A stretch of DNA of 64,000 nt from Candidatus Marithrix sp. (GTDB lineage Bacteria > Pseudomonadota > Gammaproteobacteria > Beggiatoales > Beggiatoaceae). Every line of letters begins with the position of its first letter. Positions within the stretch are counted from its first letter, which is position 1. The position numbers and the translations under genes were made by a program. The notes beneath the pieces were generated by a model. It saw nothing but the letters and a program-made list of their open reading frames with translations, ran no database searches and was not told the DNA's origin. Location: assembly GCA_016744775.1 (NCBI GenBank), contig JADGDS010000007.1, positions 118,290 through 182,289 of the forward strand, read 5' to 3'. This document shows positions 1 to 7,824 of the stretch, piece by piece.

Positions 1-1
1 G

Positions 2-610
2 CATAGAGTTTCGGTTGGGAAGTTTGCTATGGGGATGTATGAAGTTACCTTTGCTGAATATGATAAGTTTGCTGATGCTACTGGTAGAAAAAAGCCTGAT
101 GATGAAGGCTGGGGGCGTGGTAATCGTCCAGTGATTAATGTTTCTTGGAATGATGCTACTGCTTATGCAAAATGGCTTAGCAATCAAACTGGTAAAAAAT
201 ATCGTCTTCCTACTGAAGCTGAATGGGAGTATGCTGCTAGGGCTGGTACGGAGACTAAGTATTGGTGGGGTAATGATATTGGTAAAAATAGAGCTAACTG
301 TGATAGTTGTGGTAGTCAATGGGACAATAAACAAACTGCTCCAGTAGGTTCTTTTTCTGCTAATCAATTTGGTTTATATGATACTGTAGGAAATCTATGG
401 GAGTGGACCTGCTCTGAATATGAAAAAAAATATAATGGCAAGGAAAAACAATGTGTTAGGAATGCTAGCCGTTTGTCCCTTCGCGGCGGCTCGTGGAACT
501 ACAACGCGAGGCTTGTGCGCTCGGCTTACCGCATCAACTGGTGGTCGACGTTCCGCCTCCACAACGTGGGCTTCCGGGTCTCCAGGCTAGTAACCCTTTA
601 TTATTTTTAA
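2..610 (+). CDS. FGE/SUMF1 (C-type lectin fold) protein, 5' truncated by window edge; probable DGR target
   Basis: The left edge cuts this gene. The frame is open from base 2, and the first residues match the middle of the caspase/FGE protein at 21633-23276, so the N-terminal part lies upstream and may also carry an effector domain. What remains is an FGE/SUMF1 domain: [39 protein letters not shown], then RGGSW and GFR near the end. The active-site cysteines of true formylglycine-generating enzymes are not seen in the RGGSW region, so a binding role is more likely than catalysis. The last ~35 codons are 66 percent GC and differ from the paralog mainly at AAC codons, as expected for a variable repeat. 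The gene reads on for several codons past the paralog's stop because of a one-base indel, ending LVTLYYF. Confidence 0.85.
   Translation, partial: HRVSVGKFAMGMYEVTFAEYDKFADATGRKKPDDEGWGRGNRPVINVSWNDATAYAKWLSNQTGKKYRLPTEAEWEYAARAGTETKYWWGNDIGKNRANCDSCGSQWDNKQTAPVGSFSANQFGLYDTVGNLWEWTCSEYEKKYNGKEKQCVRNASRLSLRGGSWNYNARLVRSAYRINWWSTFRLHNVGFRVSRLVTLYYF
482..586 (+). other. Candidate DGR variable repeat 1 (VR1)
   Basis: This 105-nt block runs from the RGG codons to the AGG before the C-terminal tail. I counted 69 G/C of 105 in strongly AT-rich surroundings. It aligns codon for codon, without gaps, to 21639-21743 on the minus strand. Framework codons are shared (GGC GGC TCG TGG, AGG, CGC TCG GCT, CGC, TTC CGG). 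At aligned codons 6, 7, 8, 11, 16, 19, 20 and 28 one copy has AAC and the other does not. DGR reverse transcriptases mutate at template adenines, and AAC-rich templates encoding exactly this kind of lectin-fold C-terminus are a known pattern. No template repeat is visible in the window, so the assignment is inferred. Confidence 0.75.
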
Positions 611-684
611 CTTTTAAAAACTAGAATCTTGTTTCTTTTTCTGCTTAGTTTTCGCTAATTAGAATTTTTTAGCGTGGAAGCTTT

Positions 685-716
685 GGAGTTCAAAGCGAAG
701 CTTTGCTTTGGACTCC
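685..716. repeat. Palindromic repeat, family GGAGT(A/T)CAAAGCG
   Basis: Imperfect palindrome, GGAGTTCAAAGCGAAGC...TTTGGACTCC. Related copies lie at 23292-23339, 23933-23988 and 42551-42593. It sits between the FGE gene and its downstream hairpin. It looks like a dispersed REP-type element; the function is unknown. Confidence 0.7.
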
Positions 717-729
717 TGAGTATTAAAAT

Positions 730-771
730 AACTACAAGGATTGTTTATATGCAATCTCTGTAGTTTTTTTT
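730..771 (+). terminator. Hairpin plus T-run downstream of FGE gene, shared with the second FGE gene
   Basis: AACTACAAGGATTG at 730-743 pairs with CAATCTCTGTAGTT at 752-765 (12 of 14 positions), followed by a run of T. This is a plausible rho-independent terminator. A homologous, longer hairpin lies at 21537-21612 just downstream of the caspase/FGE gene. Both share the segment TATATGCAATC and the end TGTAGTT when read in gene direction, so the element travels with this gene family. Confidence 0.6.
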
Positions 772-836
772 GTGTTGATATTTATTCTTGCCCCTAACCC
801 CCATTTGTTAAAGGGGGGAGAATTAGGATTGTTTAT

Positions 837-1019
837 TCATTTATATTGATAATATTTTGGAATTTGTTCCGTTATAGTACCATCTGGTAATTGAAAATAT
901 ATTTTTTTATTTTTACTATATACATTTGCAATACCTTTTTTTAGACTATCTTTTTGTGCCTCTTTTACTGATTTTGAAGCAATTTTTAATATTTCTAGTA
1001 CTAATTCACTCATTTTCAA
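837..1019 (-). CDS. Small protein partnered with zeta-toxin-like ATPase
   Basis: 60-residue protein that starts inside the end of the upstream zeta-like gene (14-nt overlap), so the two are translationally coupled. The N-terminal half is probably helical (MSELVLEILKIASKSVKEAQ) and the C-terminal half has a basic/aromatic strand-like stretch (KKIYFQLPDGTITEQIPKYY). I do not recognise the family. The tight overlap with a P-loop kinase-like gene suggests an accessory or antidote role, but known epsilon antitoxins are encoded upstream of zeta and look different. Function is therefore open. Confidence 0.6.
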   Translation of the reverse strand: MKMSELVLEILKIASKSVKEAQKDSLKKGIANVYSKNKKIYFQLPDGTITEQIPKYYQYK

Positions 1020-1569
1020 TCTCTTCTAAAAAAATCTTAAATAATTCTTCATCAATAACATTACTATCTTCTGCTACCAATTCAAAATTATCATCACCAT
1101 TAAAAAATAATATCCATTTATCTACTAGATTTTTGTAAACATTCCAAAACAATTTTTTACTTCTATAGTACCTTCTAATTATATCATCTTGTGGAACATT
1201 ATGACCACCTTTAAGCACTCTATTTTTTACCCTTAAAATATTTTCTATGTCTGTTGCAAGATATAAATAAATTAAAACTATTTTAAAGTTTTGTGTTTTT
1301 GCTTTATTTATGACATTTATCAAATATTTTCCTGATAATGTGGTTTCAATAATAAAAGATTCATGATTAGAAGTTAAATACTTTTCTAATCGTTTAAAGA
1401 ATTCTTTACCAGCTTTTACCTTATATTTTTGAATATCATTTGGATCAAACTCTTTTGCGATTTCATCTGCATTTATAAAATGTAATTTTTTTAAAATTGA
1501 ATAATTAATTGCAAATGTAGTTTTACCACTTCCATTTGCTCCTGCAATTATATAGAGTGTTTTTTGCAT
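1006..1569 (-). CDS. Zeta-toxin-like P-loop ATPase/kinase
   Basis: 187 residues. The P-loop GANGSGKTT is at residues 10-18, followed by FINADEIAKEF and FIIETTLSG. This is the layout of zeta-toxin/UDP-GlcNAc-kinase-like P-loop proteins: Walker A, an NADE-like motif binding the acceptor substrate, then an ET(T)LS segment. Zeta toxins phosphorylate UDP-N-acetylglucosamine, but many chromosomal homologs are uncharacterised. The gene overlaps a 60-residue gene downstream and stands alone on the minus strand between an FGE gene and a MITE-like element. The start is the ATG just before the P-loop strand. The family call is firm; toxin activity is inference. Confidence 0.8.
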   Translation of the reverse strand: MQKTLYIIAGANGSGKTTFAINYSILKKLHFINADEIAKEFDPNDIQKYKVKAGKEFFKRLEKYLTSNHESFIIETTLSGKYLINVINKAKTQNFKIVLIYLYLATDIENILRVKNRVLKGGHNVPQDDIIRRYYRSKKLFWNVYKNLVDKWILFFNGDDNFELVAEDSNVIDEELFKIFLEEIENE

Positions 1570-1694
1570 TTTTTGGTTTTTTGATGCTGCTTAATCTTGT
1601 TCATAGTAACCCAACATTTATCACTAATTTTCCATTATTGTTATATTAACATAATTTGCAATTATCTAACTCATAATCTATAATTATAACTTTT

Positions 1695-1855
1695 CTCGTT
1701 CCCACGCTCCAGCGTGGTAACGCATGTCTCGGCGCTCCAGCGCCGAGTTTTACTGGATCTAATTATCCAGTATAAGAAAAAAAACACTTGACGCTGGAGC
1801 GTCTGTACATGCGTTACCACGCTGGAGCGTGGGAACGAGAGTTCGTAACATCAGT
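1695..1855. mobile_element. MITE-like inverted-repeat element, copy A
   Basis: Long imperfect inverted repeat beginning CTCGTTCCCACGCTCCAGCG and ending in its reverse complement plus GTAACATCAGT. Related copies are at 7664-7805 and 44440-44618. No transposase is encoded. The left outer end (ACTGATGTTACGCA in the other copies) is not recognisable here. The right end stops at 1855, directly before the rlmH start codon. Confidence 0.7.
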
Positions 1856-1856
1856 A

Positions 1857-2294
1857 ATGCAGATAGACTTAATTTGTATTGGGCATAAAATGCCTAATTG
1901 GATAGACACTGGTTTTAAAGAATATGTAAAACGCTTACCAGCTAACTATTCACTAAACCTAATTGAAATACCGCTACAAAAACCTAACAAAGATCAACGA
2001 ATGTTAGCCGCAATTAAAAAAGGTGCTTATGTAATAGCACTAGATGAAGGAGGGAAAATGTGGAATAGTGTAAAACTAAGTCAAGAATTAGCTAACTGGA
2101 TGAATGAATATCATTCAGTAGCTTTACTAATAGGTGGACCAGATGGTTTATCAAGTGATTGTTTGCAACGGGCTAATCAACATTGGTCATTATCTAAATT
2201 AACCTTACCTCATACAATAGCACGACTTATGGTAGCCGAACAATTGTATCGAGCATGGAGCTTATTGAATAATCATCCTTATCATCGCGCTTAA
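1857..2294 (+). CDS. rlmH: 23S rRNA (pseudouridine1915-N3)-methyltransferase RlmH
   Basis: 145 residues, slightly shorter than the 155 of E. coli. RlmH is a SPOUT-class enzyme that methylates pseudouridine 1915 of 23S rRNA on assembled ribosomes, using S-adenosylmethionine. Visible hallmarks are the N-terminus QIDLICIGHKMPNW, the SAM-binding segment VALLIGGPDGLS, and the C-terminal LPHTIARLMVAEQLYRAWS...NHPYHR. The ATG at 1857 fits the family N-terminus exactly; an upstream in-frame ATG at 1788 lies inside the MITE-like element and would add 23 unrelated residues. The usual partner rsfS is not adjacent. No Shine-Dalgarno is obvious because the repeat ends 1 nt before the start. ccoS follows after 20 nt. 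Confidence 0.96.
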   Translation: MQIDLICIGHKMPNWIDTGFKEYVKRLPANYSLNLIEIPLQKPNKDQRMLAAIKKGAYVIALDEGGKMWNSVKLSQELANWMNEYHSVALLIGGPDGLSSDCLQRANQHWSLSKLTLPHTIARLMVAEQLYRAWSLLNNHPYHRA

Positions 2295-2314
2295 TTGACA
2301 TATAATAAAACACT

Positions 2315-2482
2315 ATGAATATCTTATATTTATTAATACCAATATCATTAATATTAATCTTTGTAATTATCTTAATTTTTTTATGGGCTATAAGATCAGG
2401 ACAATTTGATGATTTGGAGGGTCCAGCTCATAAAATTTTAATGGATGATGATGATCTGCCTTCGCCCTCGTCAAAAGACTAA
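2315..2482 (+). CDS. ccoS: cbb3-type cytochrome oxidase assembly protein CcoS
   Basis: 55 residues. One N-terminal membrane helix (LYLLIPISLILIFVIILIF) is followed by the CcoS signature WAIRSGQFDDLEGPAHKIL and an acidic tail of four Asp. CcoS is a small inner-membrane factor needed for cofactor insertion into cbb3 oxidase, usually encoded at the end of a ccoNOPQ/ccoGHIS cluster. Here it follows rlmH by 20 nt with no other cco genes in sight, so the oxidase operon is elsewhere. It supports a microaerobic respiratory lifestyle. The 3' end faces rpmE. Confidence 0.93.
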   Translation: MNILYLLIPISLILIFVIILIFLWAIRSGQFDDLEGPAHKILMDDDDLPSPSSKD

Positions 2483-2500
2483 GCAGATTTTTATAAATAT

Positions 2501-2710
2501 TTATGCAGTTTTTCTGGTATAACGACGTTTGAATTTTTCTACACGCCCAGCAGTATCCATAATTTTTTGTTGCCCGGTATAAAAAGGGTGACAAGCAGAA
2601 CATACGTCAAGAGTTAATTCTTTATTAGCTGTTGAACGAGTTGTAAATGTATTACCACAACTACATGTAACATTAATATCATTATAGGTAGGATGAATAT
2701 TAGTTTGCAT
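2501..2710 (-). CDS. rpmE: 50S ribosomal protein L31 (zinc-binding form)
   Basis: 69 residues. It begins [19 protein letters not shown] and continues to [13 protein letters not shown], then a basic tail. The four cysteines at about 16, 18, 37 and 40 mark the zinc-binding (C+) type, in contrast to the cysteine-free YkgM-type paralogue. The ATG at 2710 matches the family start; a longer frame upstream would add about 39 non-family residues and overlap the divergent gene. L31 bridges the subunits and contacts 5S rRNA. Confidence 0.97.
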   Translation of the reverse strand: MQTNIHPTYNDINVTCSCGNTFTTRSTANKELTLDVCSACHPFYTGQQKIMDTAGRVEKFKRRYTRKTA

Positions 2711-2811
2711 AATTTTATTATTTATTTGACCAAAAACGGTTAATTTTACTGAAAATTGTAAATAACAGCAAGTCTTCTTATATTTATTTTTAGTTAAGCA
2801 GGTATTTAAAG

Positions 2812-3399
2812 ATGGAAATGGAACCACGGCAAATGGCCGAAATCATCGAACAATCTTTACGTGAATTCAATTCAGCTATGCAGCATCGAGAGCAAGCAAT
2901 AGTCAAAATTGGTAATCAAACGGCTCAAATAATACGAGTTAGTATGATTGGATTAATTTTGGTTTTATGCGCTGTGTTTGCACTGATTGCAATTTTACTG
3001 TCAGATATGGGGAATATAACTAAAAGTTTAAAGGATGTAGTACATCATATGGCAAATGTTAATCAGAATATAGTATTAATGACGGAAAATATGAAGAATG
3101 TCAAACATTCGGTAGATTTAGTTAGGGTGTCAATTGATGGTGTAGAAAAACATATAAGAGTGATGCCATTAATGCAGGCTTCTGTAGATCATATCAATGA
3201 TAATATTTTCGCTATGAATGATAGTATTCATGATATTAATACAAGTATTAAGTCATTAAATAATAATATTACCGTAATGGGTGTTGATATGGCAAGAATA
3301 AATCAACAGTTTAGCAGTTTAAATTACCAGTTAAATGGTATGGGTTCTAATATCAATAGCATTGCAGCACCTATTAAAATGTTACCATTTCCTAGGTAG
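2812..3399 (+). CDS. Single-pass membrane protein with long coiled coil
   Basis: 195 residues, family not named with confidence. A charged helical N-terminus (~40 residues) is followed by one membrane helix at about 43-65 ([19 protein letters not shown]). The rest is a long heptad-like region rich in Met/Asn/Ile/Val with repeating patterns such as [21 protein letters not shown] and [12 protein letters not shown], ending in KMLPFPR. It resembles methyl-accepting or tether-like coiled coils without a signalling domain. It diverges from rpmE (101 nt between starts). It may organise a membrane complex; this is inference from shape only. Confidence 0.8.
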   Translation: MEMEPRQMAEIIEQSLREFNSAMQHREQAIVKIGNQTAQIIRVSMIGLILVLCAVFALIAILLSDMGNITKSLKDVVHHMANVNQNIVLMTENMKNVKHSVDLVRVSIDGVEKHIRVMPLMQASVDHINDNIFAMNDSIHDINTSIKSLNNNITVMGVDMARINQQFSSLNYQLNGMGSNINSIAAPIKMLPFPR

Positions 3400-3431
3400 C
3401 GTTTTCGGGGTTTCAAATAACCCCTAGCAAT

Positions 3432-4520
3432 TTAAACGTTAAATCTAAAGTGCATGACATCTCCATCTTGCACAATATATTCTTTACCTTCTAATCGCCA
3501 TTTACCTGCTTCTTTGGCTCCCTGTTCTCCTTTATTGGCTACAAAATCATCATAGGCTATGACTTCTGCTCTAATAAAGCCTTTTTCAAAATCAGTATGA
3601 ATCGCGCTGGCGGCTTTTGGGGCTGTGGCTCCACTAAAAGTTGTCCATGCACGTACTTCTTGAACTCCAGCAGTGAAAAATGTTTGTAGCCCTAATAAAC
3701 GATAACCAGCGTCAATTACACGATTTAAGCCGGGTTCTGTTAAGCCCATATCTTTTAAAAATTCTTGTCTTTCTTCGGCATCTAAAGAAATTAATTCTGC
3801 CTCAGTTGCAGCACATACTGCTACTAGTTCAGCATTTTCTTTAGCCGCTAGTTCGCGCACTTTATCTAAATGTGGATTATTTTCAAAGCCATCTTCAGCG
3901 ACATTGGCAATATATAAAGTAGGTTTGGCTGTTAATAAATGCAAATCATATAATAAGCTTTGTTGTTCTTCATCCAATGATCTAATTGGCAAGCCGTCAT
4001 TTAGCATTTTATTAGCTTTTTCATATAGTTCTTTTAGAGCTACAACTTCTTTTTTATTACCACTTTTTAGATTTTTATTTACTTTTTGCATTGCGCGATC
4101 AATGGTATCTAAATCTGCCAAAGCTAATTCAGTATTAATTACTTCAATGTCATCTAAAGGGTTAATTTTACCTGCGACATGAATCACATCGTCATCTTCA
4201 AAACAACGTACTACATGAGCAATAGCTTGAGTTTCGCGAATATTAGCTAAAAATTTATTGCCTAAACCTTCACCTTTAGATGCACCTGCAACTAATCCAG
4301 CAATATCAACAAATTCCATGGTTGTAGGAAGAGTTTTTTTAGGTTTAACAATCTCAGTCAATACATCTAAGCGTTTATCAGGTTTCTGTACAATCCCAAC
4401 ATTAGGATCAATGGTACAGAAAGGATAATTTTCGGCTTGTATATCCGCATTTGTTAAAGCATTAAACAATGTAGATTTACCTACATTAGGTAAGCCTACA
4501 ATACCACATTTAAATCCCAT
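3432..4520 (-). CDS. ychF: Redox-responsive Obg-family ATPase YchF
   Basis: 362 residues, almost the E. coli length. P-loop GLPNVGKST near the N-terminus, switch region [20 protein letters not shown], and the NxxE-type motif (NVAEDG) that explains ATP rather than GTP preference. A C-terminal TGS domain ends DVMHFRFNV. YchF binds ribosomes and is linked to the oxidative stress response. The usual neighbour pth is absent; an SDR gene lies upstream on the same strand with a 24-nt gap. Confidence 0.97.
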   Translation of the reverse strand: MGFKCGIVGLPNVGKSTLFNALTNADIQAENYPFCTIDPNVGIVQKPDKRLDVLTEIVKPKKTLPTTMEFVDIAGLVAGASKGEGLGNKFLANIRETQAIAHVVRCFEDDDVIHVAGKINPLDDIEVINTELALADLDTIDRAMQKVNKNLKSGNKKEVVALKELYEKANKMLNDGLPIRSLDEEQQSLLYDLHLLTAKPTLYIANVAEDGFENNPHLDKVRELAAKENAELVAVCAATEAELISLDAEERQEFLKDMGLTEPGLNRVIDAGYRLLGLQTFFTAGVQEVRAWTTFSGATAPKAASAIHTDFEKGFIRAEVIAYDDFVANKGEQGAKEAGKWRLEGKEYIVQDGDVMHFRFNV

Positions 4521-4544
4521 TATATTATTGTGCCTCAGTTTAAA

Positions 4545-5255
4545 TTATAAATTCATTTTCTTAAATTGAAATTCAGGAATAGATTTAATAATCAACATAA
4601 TCCATTTCCAAATCCATTTAGTATAAAGCACATTTTTTCCATTCTGTTGTGCTTTATAAATATCTTTTGCCACATCTTCAGGTTTAGCTGTCAACTTCTC
4701 AGGTAAATCCATGCCTTCCGTCATCTTGGTGGCTACAAACCCCGGCTTAACTGTCATTACATGCACATTGGCATCATAAAGCCTGTTTCTAAGCCCTGAT
4801 AAATAAGCAGTTAATGCCGCTTTGGCTGAACCATATATATAATTACTTTTTCTGCCTCTATCACCTGCAACTGAACTAATAGCTACTATAAATCCACTTT
4901 TACGTTGTTCAAAATCATCAGCGATGATATTAATTAGATTTACAACGCCAGTATAATTAGTATTAATAGTCTTCTGGGTTTCAGAAACATCACCAAGATA
5001 ACCAACCGCTGAAATTACACCTAATGGTTTTTCTTCCAGACTATCATAAAAATACTTATGAGATATATAATCTAATATATCCAATTCAAAACATTTAATA
5101 TTTCTATTAAAGCGTATTTTTATATCATTAGCAAATTCTTCTAACTCGCTTACATTTCTAGCAGCTAAATAAAGATCATATCCATGCTTAGCATACTCTC
5201 TCGCAATAGCTTTGGCTATGTCACTTTTCGCGCCTATTATCAGCACATAACTCAT
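4545..5255 (-). CDS. SDR-family oxidoreductase, DprE2-like
   Basis: 236 residues. Rossmann start VLIIGAKSDIAKAIAREYA, catalytic serine in ISSVAGDRG, and the YxxxK motif as YGSAKAAL. The GAKSDIA variant of the glycine motif and the C-terminal hydrophobic/amphipathic helix resemble DprE2 and related reductases, which work with a DprE1 flavoenzyme to epimerise decaprenylphosphoryl-ribose. A DprE1-like gene is present at 7825-9123 on the same strand, but a divergent cytochrome operon lies between them. The substrate is inferred from this partner. The promoter region is shared with the octaheme cytochrome gene and contains a perfect dyad. Confidence 0.85.
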   Translation of the reverse strand: MSYVLIIGAKSDIAKAIAREYAKHGYDLYLAARNVSELEEFANDIKIRFNRNIKCFELDILDYISHKYFYDSLEEKPLGVISAVGYLGDVSETQKTINTNYTGVVNLINIIADDFEQRKSGFIVAISSVAGDRGRKSNYIYGSAKAALTAYLSGLRNRLYDANVHVMTVKPGFVATKMTEGMDLPEKLTAKPEDVAKDIYKAQQNGKNVLYTKWIWKWIMLIIKSIPEFQFKKMNL

Positions 5256-5272
5256 CTTATATCACCATATTA

Positions 5273-5320
5273 TTATGTTATAATATATCTTATAACATAA
5301 TTTGATATATTTGTTATAAT
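5273..5320 (+). promoter_or_regulatory. Perfect dyad and -10 box in the SDR/octaheme cytochrome divergent region
   Basis: TTATGTTATAA (5273-5283) and TTATAACATAA (5290-5300) form a perfect 11-bp inverted repeat with a 6-bp spacer. A TATAAT box lies at 5315-5320. Its -35 position would fall inside the right arm, so a bound repressor would block the cytochrome promoter. AGGAG at 5338-5342 then serves the cytochrome start at 5353. The regulator is not identifiable from the window. Confidence 0.55.
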
Positions 5321-5352
5321 ATAATTTTATTATAAACAGGAGTAAAAATTAT

Positions 5353-6999
5353 ATGAAAAAACTAAAGTTTATTAGTGTCTTTATTGCTCTATTGCTGACA
5401 GGCGGTAAAGTAATTGCTGAAGATGATCCAAAAGTAGAAATGGGAATTTCTGAATATAGTCATACAGATCAAGATCATACTCAGAAAACTCAAAAGGAAA
5501 GTAAATCTACAACTGATCATTCCAAGCTCAAAGAATTACAAGGTCCATTTTCAAGCGGACCAGAAGTCACCAAAGCCTGTCTTAAATGTCATAATAAGGC
5601 TGGGCACCAGTTTATGAAAAATAAACACTGGACTTGGAAACATACACATCCTAAAACAGGTCAAAAGTTAGGAAAAGGTGTGTTGATTAATAATTTCTGT
5701 ACCAATGCTAAAGGCAATGAAGGCATGTGCGCTCAATGTCATGCTGGTTACAATATGAAAGATTCAAACTTTGACTTTAACAATCAGGAAAATATGGATT
5801 GTCTGGTTTGTCATGAATCAACTGGAACTTATTATAAGACTCCAACGACAAAAGGTAATAAATCCTGTTCTGTTATGTTTGAAGGTAAGCCAGCTATTGA
5901 ATGGACGAAGGTAGCGCAAAGTGTCGCAATGCCTAGTCGCAATAATTGTGGAAAATGTCATTTTTATGGTGGCGGTGGCGATAATGTCAAACATGGTGAT
6001 TTATCCTCTGTATTGCTTGATCCTCCTAAAGATGTTGATGTTCATATGAGTGCTGATGGTGAAAACTTTAGCTGTGTTACATGTCATGTCGGTGAAGGGC
6101 ATGAATGGGCTGGTAGTCGTTATGAAATGTTAGTCAATGACAAAATCGGTACTGGTAAACCGGGTATGCCGCGTGAAGTAGCTTCTTGTGAAAGTTGTCA
6201 CAGTGCTTCACCACATTCCACCAATACAATAACAGGAATTAAACTCAATAATCATACTAAACGGGTGGCTTGTGAAACTTGCCATATTCCAGAAATAGCC
6301 AGAGGTGGAGTTGCCACTCAAATTGATTGGGATTGGCGTACTATGGGCAAGCTTAAAAATGGCGAAGGTTTTAAGCTCAAAGAATATACACAAGGCGACG
6401 GTCATCATCGTGCTACCTATAAATCAATTAAGGGAACATTCACTTATGCGGAAAACTTCCAACCCATGTATGCTTGGTTCGATGGCACTATGCGCTATAC
6501 AACTATTGATACTAAATTTGACCCTTCTAAAGGTCCAATAGATATCAATAGTTTTTCTGGTTCTCACGATGATCCAAATTCACGTATCTATCCTTTTAAA
6601 CGTATGCACACAACTATGCCCTATGATAAAGGTAATAACACCTTGGTTTATATGAACTTGTGGGGCGATGATGGTAATGCTTTGTGGGGAACTTATGATT
6701 TTGGCAAAGCGATTGAAACTGGAATGAAAAAAAATGGCATTCCTTATAGTGGAGAATGGGGTTTTGTTAAAACTTATTCTTATTGGCCTATCAATCACAT
6801 GGTTGCACCAAAAAAAGATGCCTTGGAATGTGCTGAATGTCATTCAAAAGCAGGACGACTTAGCCATCTGAAAGGCTTTTATATGCCGGGAACTGGCAAT
6901 AAATTACTTGATTTAATTGGTTTACTAGCTATTTTGGGAACACTTGGCGGTGTTTTGGGTCATGCAACTTTACGCAAAATCAGCAGGAGAAAAAAATAA
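5353..6999 (+). CDS. Octaheme c-type cytochrome, tetrathionate reductase (OTR) family
   Basis: 548 residues with signal peptide (KKLKFISVFIALLLTGGKVIA) and exactly eight CxxCH haem sites: CLKCH, CAQCH, CLVCH, CGKCH, CVTCH, CESCH, CETCH, CAECH. The conserved stretch KHWTWKHTHP before the second haem is typical of the Shewanella-type OTR family, whose members reduce tetrathionate, nitrite or hydroxylamine in vitro. A C-terminal membrane helix (LIGLLAILGTLGGVLG) with a basic stop would anchor it on the periplasmic face. The next gene, a cytochrome b, overlaps by one base (TAATG) and would connect it to the quinone pool. The physiological substrate is uncertain: a reduced-sulfur or nitrogen compound is likely. 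Confidence 0.93.
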   Translation: MKKLKFISVFIALLLTGGKVIAEDDPKVEMGISEYSHTDQDHTQKTQKESKSTTDHSKLKELQGPFSSGPEVTKACLKCHNKAGHQFMKNKHWTWKHTHPKTGQKLGKGVLINNFCTNAKGNEGMCAQCHAGYNMKDSNFDFNNQENMDCLVCHESTGTYYKTPTTKGNKSCSVMFEGKPAIEWTKVAQSVAMPSRNNCGKCHFYGGGGDNVKHGDLSSVLLDPPKDVDVHMSADGENFSCVTCHVGEGHEWAGSRYEMLVNDKIGTGKPGMPREVASCESCHSASPHSTNTITGIKLNNHTKRVACETCHIPEIARGGVATQIDWDWRTMGKLKNGEGFKLKEYTQGDGHHRATYKSIKGTFTYAENFQPMYAWFDGTMRYTTIDTKFDPSKGPIDINSFSGSHDDPNSRIYPFKRMHTTMPYDKGNNTLVYMNLWGDDGNALWGTYDFGKAIETGMKKNGIPYSGEWGFVKTYSYWPINHMVAPKKDALECAECHSKAGRLSHLKGFYMPGTGNKLLDLIGLLAILGTLGGVLGHATLRKISRRKK

Positions 7000-7658
7000 T
7001 GTCTAAGACAGTAAAACTACGAGTTTTTAAACGTTTTGAAAGATTATGGCACTGGAGTCAGATGGCACTGATTTTTACTCTGATATTCACAGGTTTTGGC
7101 GTTTATGGCGTTCATGATTTAATAAGTTTTAGCGATGCAGTGACTATACACACAGGAGCAGCTCTAATCCTTCTATTAATTTGGGCTTTTGCAACCTTCT
7201 GGTTATTTACAACCGGGGAATGGCGGCATTATATCCCCACTAGGAAAAATTTTATAAAAGTTGCGCGTTATTATGCTTTTGGAATTTTCAAAGGTGAACA
7301 CCACCCTTATATAAAAACTTACCGCCGCAAGCATAATCCACTTCAAGCATTAACTTATCTACTAGTCAAGACTGTGATCTTTCCTGCGATTTGGATATCA
7401 GGTATTGCTTATCTGCTGATTAGTTTTGGCTTAGGCGATTTCTTAAATGGTATTGATATAGGATGGATAGCAATGATTCATATAATTGCAGCATTTGCTA
7501 TTGTGATGTTTGTCATTGCCCATGTCTATTTACTCACAACAGGGCATTCTTTTGTAGAACACGTCAAACCAATGATTACTGGTTATGATGACGTGGATTT
7601 AACGGATGAAGAACTGGCTTATTTACGGGCTAATGAGCCAAATACAATTAAAGAATAG
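6999..7658 (+). CDS. Membrane cytochrome b partner of the octaheme cytochrome
   Basis: 219 residues with four or five membrane helices. Haem-ligand histidine candidates are in RLWHWSQM, IHTGAAL, MIHIIAAF and IAHVYLLTTGH. This is the fold of di-haem cytochromes b that serve hydrogenases, formate dehydrogenases and thiosulfate reductases (PhsC-like). The start codon overlaps the stop of the octaheme gene, so stoichiometric expression and a joint quinol:cytochrome complex are likely. The C-terminus is acidic and cytoplasmic. A MITE-like element begins 5 nt after the stop. Confidence 0.9.
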   Translation: MSKTVKLRVFKRFERLWHWSQMALIFTLIFTGFGVYGVHDLISFSDAVTIHTGAALILLLIWAFATFWLFTTGEWRHYIPTRKNFIKVARYYAFGIFKGEHHPYIKTYRRKHNPLQALTYLLVKTVIFPAIWISGIAYLLISFGLGDFLNGIDIGWIAMIHIIAAFAIVMFVIAHVYLLTTGHSFVEHVKPMITGYDDVDLTDEELAYLRANEPNTIKE

Positions 7659-7663
7659 CTGTA

Positions 7664-7805
7664 ACTGATGTTACGCACTCTCGTTCCCACGCTCCAGCGT
7701 CGAGTGTTTTTTTATTATACTTAGTTCATGACAATGGTTTTACTCGACGCTGGAGCGTCTGCTCATGCGTTACCACGCTGGAGCGTGGGAACGAGGGTGC
7801 GTAAA
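7664..7805. mobile_element. MITE-like inverted-repeat element, copy B
   Basis: Begins ACTGATGTTACGCA then CTCGTTCCCACGCTCCAGCG, and ends CGCTGGAGCGTGGGAACGAG followed by GGTGCGTAA. Same family as 1695-1855 and 44440-44618. It has lost part of the left internal arm (the GGTAACGCATG segment) and the last bases of the right terminus. It fills the gap between the cytochrome b gene and the convergent flavoprotein gene. Confidence 0.75.
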
Positions 7806-7824
7806 ATTAGGGGGTTAGGGGGCT

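Noticed and set aside
1695..1855. Insertion sequence with transposase
   Set aside because: No transposase frame; only a short non-coding inverted-repeat element.
1788..1856. Upstream start for RlmH
   Set aside because: The extra 23 residues are encoded by the MITE-like repeat and are absent from the family.
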